Assembly (NCBI GenBank): GCA_019054805.1
Contig: JAHQIY010000033.1
Span: 62,001 to 126,000, forward strand
Reading direction: 5' to 3'
Source: Brachionus manjavacas
Lineage: Eukaryota; Rotifera; Eurotatoria; Ploima; Brachionidae
DNA: 64,000 nucleotides
The notes beneath the pieces are model-generated. The model was not told the DNA's origin and searched no databases. It saw nothing but the letters and a program-made list of their open reading frames with translations. Below, in pieces: positions 8,474-18,592 of the stretch. The number at the start of each line of letters is the position of its first letter. The stretch's first letter is position 1. A program made the translations under genes and the position numbers.

Positions 8474-10551
8474 TTTTTCTATATCAACATTATATCCTTG
8501 GATACTAAAATTTAGATATGTCTTATCTTGATTTAATTCATACGAAAAGCCAATCTGCTCCAAGTAAAACATCAGTAAAACAGTATGGTACAATTGCTAA
8601 TTCCAATTTTATTATTTTCCCAAAAGTTTCAATATCTACTTTTTTGTTATTCTTGACTCAAAAGATTTGCTTCCAATTAGTTTTACAATGTTAACATTTT
8701 TTGATACATCTAATTTTAATCTTTGAAAAGCCTTTTCAGAAATGACTGATCTTTGAGCACCTGTGTCTATTAACATTTCAGCGTTCATTCCATTAATAGT
8801 TCCTTTAATTTTTAATTCGTTTTGTTGTCCATAATTTTTTAAGCATCCAATTCGTACTGCACATATATCCATTTCATCATCATCGACGCTTATTTTTTGC
8901 AAATAGTCTCGCTTATTTTCGTTATTACATTTTCTTTTATCACTTCTGTAGTATTTTCCTTGTCCATTCTTACCATTATACTTATATTCTTGTTGATTCT
9001 CTTGTGGTCTCTTTGAACTATATTGATCATATCTTTTTTCATGATAATTTCTAGGAATTTCGTTTCTTAACTTATGATTCTGGAATCTTTTTCTCGCATA
9101 ACAATCTACTTTAAAATGTCCTGGTTTACCACAATAATAACATTTTGAAATATTAAACGCATTGATTCTATCCTCTCTATTTTCTCTCTTTAGAACATTA
9201 TTTTCGTATAAAATTGCCCAATTAAATGCTTGATCAATGGTTTCTGGTTCTCTCATATTTAAATAACCTTCTATTTCAGGCCTAATATTAAACTTAAACA
9301 ACCTTATTTTCATTTTTTCATCAATATCACTAGTCTGATTCAGACTCAATTGAAACTGGTTAATATACTCCTCTATTGAACCATTCTGTTTCATTCTAAC
9401 TAACTTTTTGATTACAATATCATCAATATTTTTGTTTTTGAACCTTTTTAAGAATTCTTGTTTAAATTTTGTCCAAGTGATTTTTGGATTTGCTTTTAGA
9501 ATAGCCTTATAAACCTGTTGAGCGTTTCCCTTACAATATGAACCAGCATAAAAAATTTTTTCACTCTTAGGGATATTTGCATTCCTCAAATTTATATCTA
9601 AACTAAATAACCAACTTTCTACATCCTCAGAAAGTTTCCATTCAAAAATAGGTTGAGCTGAACTAACAGGATAAAGTCGTCCATTTTCACGTTCATCTTC
9701 TATCTCAGTTAAAACATCATCAAAATCCTCAACGTAACTGTCTAAATTTCTATTATTTTCTTTTTCAATATTTTTAAATTTAGCAAGTTGTGATTCCAAT
9801 TCCTTAATTTTTCTATTTTGTTCCTCCATTAATTTCTTTGATTCCGCACTTAAATTTAAAAGTGATTCTAATGTATTCGGACTACGATTTTCATCACTTA
9901 AACTCATTTTATTTAAACCACTTGTGAGACCATACATGCTTGACGTTTCGCTTGAATTATCTTCATTAATTTTTGACATCTTTTGTTGATTCATTTTCGA
10001 CGTGGATCGTTTATTTTACCAATATAGTAAATACCTGAGCTGCTACCAACTGTTAAGGAAAGAGTATGATGTTTTATATAATATTTATTGGAATTTAATA
10101 ATATAAAAAGGATCAACTATAAATACTGATAAAATAGATTATTCTAATATTAGATCATAAACTAATTATTGGATAGACAATTAAAGAATGACCCTATATT
10201 ATATTTAACAGATTATTTAAAAATGAAATAACGAGCTTTCAATATTTACAAATTTCCAAATAAAAATTAAAATCATTCTATACATCAATTCTCTAAAGAT
10301 ATTAAGAGCTAAATATGAAGGACTAAATAAAAAAACTTTAAATGTTATTTCATATTGAAAAGCGCTTTTGAATTACAGCCAGTTAAATCTTATTTTTGAG
10401 TAAACAGTTGTAAAGTTGAAGAATGAAACCTATAGAAAAACTCCTCCCACAAATATAAATAAGACTAATTAGATAGATGTTTAATAACTTAATACTTTCA
10501 TGAATTATTTGAGAGAACTTTAACTCTGTAGAATTAAAAATTAAATTAACT
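8474..10551 (-). mobile_element. Ty3/gypsy element, 5' part, hairpin right arm (fossil)
   Basis: This is the inverted copy of 6170-8250: protease end, zinc knuckle and capsid region (8636-9994), leader, primer binding site, and LTR (10049-10551). It is truncated and carries one or more breaks. Unlike the left arm it keeps the flanking DNA seen beside the 29-kb copy (CTTATAAATAATAAAAG after the LTR). It therefore arrived by segmental duplication with its flank, not by fresh insertion. Confidence 0.93.
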
Positions 10552-10666
10552 CTTATAAATAATAAAAGAATAAAATTACCCTATATTCCAGCTCTTCGAA
10601 GATAAAAAATTATGCGCAAGCCGTTCGAAATAGCCCTGATGGTTTTTCACCTAAAAAAATTTTAAA
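10552..10666. other. Short host flank between gypsy LTR and pogo end
   Basis: About 115 bases lie between the LTR edge and the TA-flanked pogo terminus. The same flank recurs at 29551-29664. It shows the gypsy element landed close to an existing pogo copy before the segment was duplicated. Confidence 0.5.
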
Positions 10667-11918
10667 TACCGTATTTCCTCACTAAATATCCCCTGGAAAC
10701 TAAAGAAAACACGTTTTAATATACTATGGAGCATTTTATGAAACTCAATATTTTTTAATTTATGATTTCCCTGGGAAACTATCTGAAACATGGTAAGGAT
10801 ATATATGAAACAATTATTATATATACATTTAGTATTTTATTAACATGAATTTTTTTCAAATAAACTATCTGTTAAAATTTATCTAAAAAAATGGATTTAA
10901 AACACATAAAATACAATAAATATACAAATGAAAGATATTAATAATTACAAAATCGGTTTATTCATTTGAATAAGTATCCAAATTAACGTCACTGTAATCA
11001 TTTTTATGAAAAAGCTTTCAATCTTATCTGATTGGTCCTAATCTTCAATCATATCAGCTTGATTTTTTTCCATATAAGCTTGAAGCTGAGTGTGAAAATC
11101 ATACATTTTTGATGAAGTAATGCTACATTGATTAAATATGTCCCTAATAATATTTTGATCTAATTGTTCCCATATTTCACTCATCCAAACAATTACTTGT
11201 GCATAGCCAGGTGATCTTAAATATCCAGCTGAAGTAAAAATTTTCTCCGCATTTATAAGACTATTTTTCCATTTATAATGATAGGCTTTGTTTAAAAGAC
11301 GCATCCAACTAACGTCAGCAGGCTGCAAAAAATTTTTGAAATTTTTTGGGACATAAATATGTTTGATGTTGTTCTGAGCAAGAGTATTTTTAAGTTTATT
11401 TGTGCAATGACAAGGCGCTTAGTCCATGATCAAAGTGAGAATTCTCAAATCTTTGGAAGCGATTTTAGGGATTATACACCTTTTTAAAACTTTATCGCTA
11501 ATCATATGCTCATTGAAAGTTCCAGATTTGTGATAAACTAGCAAAACGTTACTTGCAACTCAAAATCTTTCAAAGGTTTCACTCTTGGAACTATAATAAG
11601 AGGTATAAATTTATAGCCAGTGGCAGAAGCAGCAAAGCACACAGACATTCTAGTTTATTCGTCTCCAGACGTAGTAGTTAAAACACTTTTTTCACCAGCC
11701 TGATCGTACGTATAGTTACTCTATGAATCTAAATATATGATGGTTTCATCCATGTTAATAATGGAACATGATTGCACGTTACTTAACTCTAAAATACATT
11801 TATTGATGATTAAGATTACTTCGTCTTTAGAATTGCGTGGAATTTCTCTTCCACTAGTTGTAATTCGCCTTAGCACAAATTTTGATCGTTTTAAAAATCT
11901 AGAAAACCATTCATTTGA
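10667..11918 (-). mobile_element. pogo/Tigger-type DNA transposon, 5'-truncated, copy P1
   Basis: On the minus strand the transposase starts inside the CENP-B-type HTH (WFSRFLKRSKF, LRRITTSGREIP). It then passes the three DDE_1 catalytic acids: D1 in INMDETIIYLD (11748-11750), D2 in LIMD (11422-11424), D3 in LQPADVSW (11314-11316). The last part stays open (11038-11328) and ends with a C-terminal acidic tail. Stops lie after YLDS, after SGDE and directly after the second aspartate, with more between, so it is long dead. The 3' terminus is visible as TACCGTATTTCCTC at 10667, with TA as likely target duplication. The 5' end is lost at the join with the NuMA-like fragment at 11918. Confidence 0.88.
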
Positions 11919-11924
11919 TAAGCT

Positions 11925-12376
11925 AATCTTATTGGAAAAAATACAAATTGTTTAATTTTTTAGAAAATTTATTAAATCTTACTTTGACCAGTTCAAATTC
12001 GTTGCCAATCTTTGCCGATTCGTAGTTAATTCCATCAGTTTTTTTGAAATTATTCTCAAAAATTATCCGCACCAAGTCATAGCTTTCTCTAATTTCACTA
12101 ATTCCAATATCCTTTAGCATTTTTCTATTCTCATCATTAAAATTTTGAATTATGAGTTGGATAAAATTTTTTAATAAGACGCCATCTGAAAGTTCTTTAA
12201 GTCGATTATATGATTCTTGCTCGAGTGTTTTATTAATCTTATTAAATAAATAATAAAAAAGAATTTTAAATTTAATTATTTCAATTTACCCATGTTAGAA
12301 TCATTTGAATGATGGAACCGCTGAGCTTTTTCTTTCTGACATTTGTGCTTCCATCAGAATTCATCATGTCTGTAAA
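11925..12376 (-). pseudogene. NuMA-like gene fragment, exons 1-2, copy N3
   Basis: Exons 1 and 2 and both short introns are present. Exon 3 is replaced by pogo sequence at the intron-2 acceptor (about 11925), so transposon and gene fragment share a fixed breakpoint reused in N4 and N8. Exon 1 has ACATTTG where the others have ACAGTTG. Confidence 0.5.
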
Positions 12377-13000
12377 CTGGAAAAAATAAGAATTAAACCT
12401 TTTTAAAATCAAATAAAAGAAAAAGTTTGATTAGATAATTTCATTTAATTAATATTTTATTTCAATGCATTCATTTTTTTGAAAATTTCTCAAGCTTTAA
12501 ATGTTAGTGTTGAATTTAAAAAAGATTCAAAATTTTACAAAAATTAACATAAACATTAGTTCGATTTCAAATTTTTTATTTCAAAATAATATTTGATTTT
12601 GTTCAATTAAAATTGTTTTCAATAAGAAATATATGTTAAACAAAAATTTTCATAATTGATTTTTTAATTCTGAAAGTTGAATGTTTAAAAAATAATAAAA
12701 TCGATCAAAAATTAAGTCTCTAATTTGCGTAATCCAACTATTTGAAAATTTAAATATCCCCTTAGGAAAGAATTTTTAAAAATGACTAATAATAATCCAG
12801 AGTTGTTTAAAAGTCACAAGTCTCTAGTCAAGTCCAAGTCAAGAATTTTTTTTTTTTTTTTATTAAAAAGAAAGTTCCACCAAAGACTTTTTTTTCTTTT
12901 TTTGACTGAAAAAAGTGACTTAGAGTCCAAGCTTTGAAATTTTTTATTAAGCTCAGAGGTTTTTAATATATCTGTGTCGCTGGACAAAAAACTTTTTATT
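12377..13000. other. AT-rich upstream spacer with GACTT/AAGTC cluster
   Basis: This is the sequence upstream of NuMA-like exon 1 up to the ITPR start region (ATGACTAATAATAATCC at 12782). It then departs into a degenerate AAGTC/GACTT and poly-T stretch (12808-12930) instead of ITPR coding sequence. The same arrangement occurs in all Q-containing units. No gene is seen. Confidence 0.5.
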
Positions 13001-13370
13001 TTAAGAACTTGAATTAATTTTCAATTTAAAAAAGAAAAGTTTTGAGTGATTATTTTTTCCATCATTAAAATCTTTGGGAAGAAAATTTAAGTTATCTTTT
13101 ATTTCCTTTTGGGCCACTTCTATGTGATGAAAAAACCTTTGAAACTTCTGATGTAAATAGATCGATGACCAAATCAGTGGCAACAAGGCGATTTAGTTCA
13201 TTTTGAATGCTATTTTTCATTTTGTCGGAAAATAATAAAGATTGAAAAGATTTAAATTCAGATTTGTTCGACCTATTGCCAAATAGTCGCTCACATTTTC
13301 CTGTTTGGTGTACTTTTCGGACATTCTAAGTCGAAAATCATTCGGCTAAAATAATTTTTTCAAGAATTTG
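13001..13370 (-). pseudogene. Unrecognised coding fragment Q, copy 1
   Basis: On the minus strand, after an acceptor TTTACAG, one frame reads KVHQTGKCERLFGN ... FKSFQSLLFSDKM ... LVATDLVIDLF. A second frame continues EVAQKEIKDNLNFLPKDF to a stop at 13001. The two frames overlap around 13130, so one frameshift is likely. The composition is helical and charged. I do not recognise the family. It recurs at 32004, 33942, 35877, 37813 and 40181, always after the GACTT cluster. Confidence 0.35.
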
Positions 13371-14031
13371 CTGTAAATCAGCGTAATATATTAAGGAACA
13401 AAATTATTTCAACAAATTATAAAGTGTTTTTTCCAAAATTTTAAAATCTTATAAAAAACATGAAATATAAAAGATACCTTAACATACATAAATGAAAAAA
13501 TAAAATTATTAAATTTTTTTTTATTTTTTTTATTTTATAATTAACTCAAAATAAAGGTTAAAATTTAATTTCTTTAATTCAATCTCTCTAAAATAAACTG
13601 AATTATTTGAATGTTAATTTAATAGTGATCTAAATATTTAACAATTTAATAATCCAAAATTGGACTTTATGACAAATGACTAAAAATGAATAAGATTTTT
13701 TTTGAATCCTATTGATAATTGATTGTTAGCTTATAACCAAATAAAAATATATCATTTATATCAATATATCAAAAAAAGAATTTTTCAAAAAAAATTTTGT
13801 CGCTTCTCATTGCACTTAGGACTGTTTAAAAATAATCAAAAACACTATTTAAAATTATATTCTATTATTTTTAAAATTCATTTTTAAAAAGCTCAAATAT
13901 TAAATTTTATCTAAAATTCATTTAACTTTAATAATTTTAGTAATCTAAGACACATTATCTTTCTGAGATATAAATAAACAAATAAAAAAATATAAAATTA
14001 AAAAATTTTGTTGTCTTTTTATGAGTCAAGA
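13371..14031. other. AT-rich spacer up to the LINE tail
   Basis: No gene is seen. It carries a recognisable short segment (GTCGCTTCTCATTGCACTT near 13800) useful as a landmark. It ends in A-rich DNA near 13990, which is the same point at which the 1.94-kb tandem units restart. Confidence 0.5.
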
Positions 14032-14375
14032 CTAGATTTTTTTCTCACTCCTTGTGGAGCATAGGGTCATTACTTTTGATTTCCACTCAAGTCGATCTTT
14101 TGCCTTTCCCCTTGCTACTCCCCATGTCATTCCCATTTCGATGAGCTCTTTCGTGATAGTTGACCTCCATGTTACTGCTGGTCGTCCTACCTTACGTCGC
14201 CCTTGAGGTGTCCATTGAAGGGCCCTTTTTGGTATCCGTGTATCTTTCATTCTAAGTACATGTCCAAGTCATCGCAGCTTTTTGTCTTTAATGCATTGAA
14301 TTAATGGTTCTGAATTTGTTCTTGAGTAAAGCTCAGCATTTGACAATGTCTCAGGCCAATGTATCCCGAGAATCC
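14032..14375 (-). mobile_element. LINE (RTE/CR1-like) 3' end, copy L1
   Basis: The minus strand encodes the C-terminus of a non-LTR retrotransposon ORF2: ILGIHWPETLSNAELYSRT, KDKKLR, then (after TGA in place of the conserved Trp) LGHVLRMKDTRIPKRALQW, GRRKVGRPAVTWRS, GMTWGVARGKAKDR, ending LCSTRSEKK. The order RW-GH-R, GRRKxGRPxxTWR, W..A.DR..W is typical of RTE/CR1-type elements. Only about 110 codons remain: a 5'-truncated, dead copy. The shared TGA shows all four copies descend from one dead insertion by segmental duplication, not by retroposition. Confidence 0.88.
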
Positions 14376-14934
14376 AATAGTAAAAAATATTTTTTTTCTT
14401 AAGCAATGACTTATTATGTCAAGTTTATTTTCATATTTAAAAATTAAAAATATCCCTTTTTTATTGAACTTCAATGGGTTTAAATTTTTTTAAATTGATT
14501 TTTAAAATAACTTTAAAAGACAAAAAAATTTAATTTTTTAAAATTAATAGCTTATTCAAGTGTAAAAATAAAATTATTCCATTTTGAATGAATGAATATT
14601 AAAGTAAAAGATGAATTTGATTTTTTTAATTATCTTAGCCTGAATTTTTAAAATTATTGATTTATTTTTTAAATAAATTTGAAATCAAACATTTATAATG
14701 TTAATTTGATAATGTGCCATTTTTAGGAATACCATGTCTGGTAATGTTGAGCATTTATTTTTTAAAAATTATCAAAATAATTTGATTAATTAAATTTTAA
14801 ATGATGGTTTTGATCTTAAAAATTTCATTTGAAATTAAATTTGCCTAAAAAATTTCGAAAAATTCGGACATATTTTATCTTAAAATTTATTTAAAAGAGA
14901 CTACTTATCACAAAATTATTCTAAAAATAAATAC
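14376..14934. other. AT-rich spacer beyond the last readable ITPR exon
   Basis: On the minus strand a donor-like GTATTT follows the last ITPR exon at 14934, so this probably began as ITPR intron sequence before joining the LINE. No exon is seen. Confidence 0.4.
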
Positions 14935-16369
14935 CTGATTTTTCCGCTTAGACTGCTGAGAATGCCGCAACATCCTTTGTCAATATTCTTTGTCAACCGG
15001 AATGGACGTACTATGCACCCATGATTTTGTCTTAGAGTGTATAAGCCTTATGTACGAGGCATTGGGAATAAAAGAATTTTGCTGGGTAATTGAAGTTGTG
15101 TTATCCAATTCAAACAACGTTAACAAATTGTTTGCACTTTTTTACAGTGACAAGAGAAAAAACCGGTTCAATTGTGTCACCTCTTAGTCTAGATCTCATT
15201 GAATTCTCGGTCAGATCGTCATCAATCGCGGCAGCTTTGTACAAACCAGTGCCTAAATGCTTGAAGCGAATTAAATGGGATCATCTAGCAGCACCACCCC
15301 GACATGCATTTTGCCTCGCTATTCCACTTCCCACAGAGCTTTGGACGAAGTGGCAGATGTTGCTGACAATCCTCCAGTCCTTCTAATAAACACTTGCTGC
15401 CTTCCTTTATACTCATCACAAGTTTAATATTTTTCTTGTTCAATATGGAACAATCTGATAACATCTCCCTTAAAATTTTAAATAAATTTTTGAAAAAATT
15501 TCAATTTTATTGTTTCTAATATAAATAAATTTTAATTTTATTATTTTTTTTTTTTTTAAATTTAATTATTTTTTTATTTACGCTTTTAAGGTAATCGTTG
15601 AGTTCTTCTTTGTGGCACATGTATAAAAGCAAATTCCAACTGGTCTGTGAATTAAGAAGATTGACTTCTTTGAATCCGGGATGATCGGTTAGTTCATATT
15701 GGCTCACATGCAATGATTGCATTTCTCCCAAAGAATGACGAACTATTTTGTCACCGATGACTACTTTGTCGCCAAAGAATCTTAGTTTATAAAATGACTG
15801 GACTATGAACCAGGAACCTTCGTTGCCAGTCGAGTCAAGATAGACTCTCATTGCATTTTTTTGCAAGTGTGCCGAGAGTTTTTTATTAACTGTCAAGAAC
15901 ATATAGCTCTTTATGTGTAAAAGTTGTACGACTGTTCTATATTGGATTATGGTGTTCGACTCAATAAGCTTTGTGGTTTCAAATTGGTTTTTTGTTTTTT
16001 TTCCAAATCAGCCGCATGCTTAAAAATAAATTAGTTCATTAAAAAAAAAATTCTTACTTGGAGCTTTTAAAGGACTTATTCATCCATAGGTTGGTTTAAC
16101 TGCTCTTCAGTGGCAAGCATTGTTGAATTCTGCAGAAACTGCTTCCAATATTGTCGCTGGGCCGAGTACCGGTGCTGAGGTATGACTCTGAATAGACAGT
16201 CTCGGAATTTATTGGGCGGGTTTTTGAGAACGCCTGACAATGGCTGAACAACGCATCGTGTGTCCACTAGACCAAGAGAATTGATAAAGCCGGACACAAG
16301 ACCCTCGGTGTACAAAGAGATCACATCTGCCATGTGAAGAAAGCTTGATACTGGATTATTATTAGTCAT
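14935..16369 (-). pseudogene. ITPR: Inositol trisphosphate receptor N-terminus, fullest copy I2
   Basis: Exon a is 16369-16058 ([18 protein letters not shown] ... RYSAQRQYW). A 39-nt intron follows, then exon b 16018-15582 ([53 protein letters not shown]), a 113-nt intron, and exon c from 15468 ([80 protein letters not shown]), with a donor at 14935. This matches roughly residues 1-390 of IP3 receptors: suppressor domain and start of the ligand-binding core. It is dead: stops at the end of exon a, in EKY/TCDE and before SHLIRF, plus frameshifts after WEVE and before FELD. It is the only copy with complete exon b. Confidence 0.92.
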
Positions 16370-16774
16370 TTTTAAAAATTTATTCCTAAGGGGATATTTA
16401 AATTTTCAAATAGTTGGATTATGCAAATTAGAGACTTAATTTTTGATCGATTTTATTATTTTTTTAAACATTCAACTTTCAGAATTAAAAAAATCAATTA
16501 TGAAAATTTTTGTTTAACATATATTTCTTATTGAAAACAATTTTAATTGAACAAAATCAAATATTATTTTGAAATAAAAAATTTGAAATCGAACTAATGT
16601 TTATGTTAATTTTTGTAAAATTTTGAATTTTTTTTAATTCAACACTAACATTTAAAGCTTGAGAAATTTTCAAAAAATGAATGCATTGAAATAAAATATT
16701 AATTAAATGAAATTATCTAATCAAACTTTTTCTTTTATTTGATTTTAAAAAGGTTTAATTCTTATTTTTTCCAG
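16370..16774. promoter_or_regulatory. Head-to-head intergenic region between ITPR and NuMA-like gene
   Basis: About 400 bases separate the ITPR start codon (minus) from exon 1 of the NuMA-like gene (plus), so in the ancestral locus this was probably a shared divergent promoter. It is very AT-rich and no motif can be assigned. An acceptor-like TTTTTTCCAG precedes NuMA-like exon 1, so a 5' UTR intron may lie inside. The same arrangement persists at 4346-4605 (shortened), 46342-46748, 55432-55838 and 60419-60824. Confidence 0.4.
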
Positions 16775-17431
16775 TTTACAGACATGATGAATTCTGATGG
16801 AAGCACAACTGTCAGAAAGAAAAAGCTCAGCGGTTCCATCATTCAAATGATTCTAACATGGGTAAATTGAAATAATTAAATTTAAAATTCTTTTTATTAT
16901 TTATTTAATAAGATTAATAAAACACTCGAGCAAGAATCATATAATCGACTTAAAGAACTTTCAGATGGCGTCTTATTAAAAAATTTTATCCAACTCATAA
17001 TTCAAAATTTTAATGATGAGAATAGAAAAATGCTAAAGGATATTGGAATTAGTGAAATTAGAGAAAGCTATGACTTGGTGCGGATAATTTTTGAGAATAA
17101 TTTCAAAAAACTGATGGAATTAACTACGAATCGGCAAAGATTGGCAACGAATTTGAACTGGTCAAAGTAAGATTTAATAAATTTTCTAAAAAATTAAACA
17201 ATTTGTATTTTTTCCAATAAGATAAGTTTGATTATTTTAATGAATGGCATATTCAATGAAGTAAGAAAAATTACAGAAGCCTCTGACAGACTTGATAACC
17301 ATCACTATGAAATAGTCGCCAATTTTTACCCGTTGACAGCTGCCAAAAAAATTAACCTGCCAATAGTTCCGATTGAGTTCTATGCCGAATTTTCATCAGT
17401 TATTTCATCAATTACGACCAGACTTATTTGA
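16775..17431 (+). pseudogene. NuMA-like gene fragment, exons 1-3, copy N2
   Basis: All three exons and both short introns are present, the mirror of N1. Exon 1 keeps the open form (VRKKKLSGSIIQ). Exon 2 has lost one A in the run before CTGATGG, which shifts the frame. Exon 3 (17228-17431) is open to TRLI-stop and has the AAKKINL form also seen in N10, N13 and N15. Confidence 0.5.
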
Positions 17432-18231
17432 AGCCACAAGTCTTAAGTCAAGTCAATAACTTAAAATTTTTTTTTTCAAGTAAATTGCTTTTTCTTTCGA
17501 TTTGATATGTGTAAAGATTTAAGCTTTGGTTTGTGTCTTTTAATAACATATTTAAATTAAATAACCTTTTTTGTATTTCATCTTATTTTCCATTTTTTTG
17601 ACCGAAATTCATAACTTTGACTTAAATTTTTGAGACTTAGACTTAAAAATTGTGACTTATAAACAAGTATGCAGAGAGAGAATTGAGTAAATTGAGGGTT
17701 GGAGGGAGCCTTGTGAGTTAAAGATGCCTAAACATGGAAAAGTTCGATGAATCTTTCATCTTAAGATTAGAAATTTAAGAGTTATTAAATTTATTTTTTT
17801 GAATACATTGAGAGTTTATCAGAAATTAAAAATAAAATAAAAACAAAGGGTTAATGTTTCTTTACTAATTTTAACTTTTGCATTTTACTTGATAAATTTA
17901 CTTAATAGTAAGTTAATTGTCTAAATTATTGGTGAGCTCAATCTTAAAAAATTAGCATTAAATGAATTACTTTATTTTCCCAGTTTTAATATCTAGAGAA
18001 TTTAAGAATAAATTTTATTTTCTAATCCTGAACAGTGTAGACAGTGTAAAGTAAATTCACGCGAACTTAAAATCTAATTTGAAAATTAATTTTTCTTGAT
18101 TTATCATAAATTAATTTAAAGAAATTTTTTAACTTTCCATTTTTATCTGCATTAAGCAGATGAATTGTTATTTTATTCATTTAAAAGCTGGTGATTGAGG
18201 TTCATTGGGCTTATGTTAATCTAAATAATAA
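17432..18231. other. AT-rich spacer S, inverted copy
   Basis: This is the mirror of 2886-3685, with the same small hairpin and AAGTC stretches. No gene is seen. Confidence 0.6.
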
Positions 18232-18336
18232 TTACTTTTTTATGTAACTTCCAAATATATAGCCAGCACAGTAAAAGATCAAAATTAATAAATAAAGCGA
18301 TATTTTAGTTGATGAATTTGGCAATAATACCATCAT
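18232..18336 (-). CDS. 34-residue membrane peptide smORF, copy 2
   Basis: Same frame as copy 1 in inverse orientation, with Tyr instead of Ile at residue 22. Open from ATG to TAA. Confidence 0.35.
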   Translation of the reverse strand: MMVLLPNSSTKISLYLLILIFYCAGYIFGSYIKK

Positions 18337-18592
18337 TAATTCAAGTCGTTTTTTGTTGATTTTTTTTACCTAACCAGGCTAAATATTACGAACTTAGTGA
18401 TCAACAAAACCAAACAAAAATAGCGGAGTTTTTCAATCCGAATTTTGTTTATACTTTCCATTTAATTAAAAGCACAATTTTTTTTTTTTAAAAAAAAAAT
18501 TTTTTCCTAAAAATTTATTTTTCATCTTGTTTTTTTCAACTATGCATCAAATTGGATTCTAAATGGAGTCGAAGAATAATTTTTAAAATTTT

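Larger units (their letters stand above)
6170..10551. repeat. Long hairpin: 2.08-kb inverted arms, ~223-nt loop
   Basis: Positions 6170-8250 pair with 8474-10551 (coordinate sums 16721-16724 throughout). The loop is 8251-8473. Arms are nearly identical from the LTR edge to the protease region. A transcript across it would fold into a double-stranded RNA of about 2 kb. Confidence 0.9.
8474..13993. repeat. Direct duplication, partner 27456-32998
   Basis: Gypsy gag, LTR, flank, pogo, NuMA-like exons and Q follow in the same order and strand in both segments, at an offset of about 18,980-19,003. The partner continues into gypsy pol on its left, so 27.5-33 kb is the fuller version and 8.5-14 kb the derived one. 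Confidence 0.9.

Noticed and set aside
6170-10551. Whole palindrome dismissed as a long-read artefact
   Set aside because: Not accepted as the default: arms differ in flank, the right arm shares its flank with 29.5 kb, and joins recur in independent units. It still needs read-level proof.
11737-11955. Repeated 72-codon frame MMVSSMLIMEHD
   Set aside because: Antisense to the pogo HTH and first catalytic Asp region (LRRITTSGREIP, MDETIIYLD).
13001-13370. Fragment Q as part of a mitofusin-like helical domain
   Set aside because: Only loose similarity of helical pattern from memory; no diagnostic motif.
14220-14280. TGA read as Trp (in LINE and ITPR copies) as sign of an altered genetic code
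   Set aside because: TGG codons for Trp are common elsewhere in the same fragments and TGA also ends normal frames. Shared decay of one dead ancestor explains it.
14990-15386. Open frames on the plus strand over ITPR exon c (MSTGMDV..., MKLCYPIQ...), repeated in each unit
   Set aside because: They are antisense shadows: the minus strand of the same bases reads FELDNTT, WVHSTS and RFKHLGTG of the IP3 receptor.
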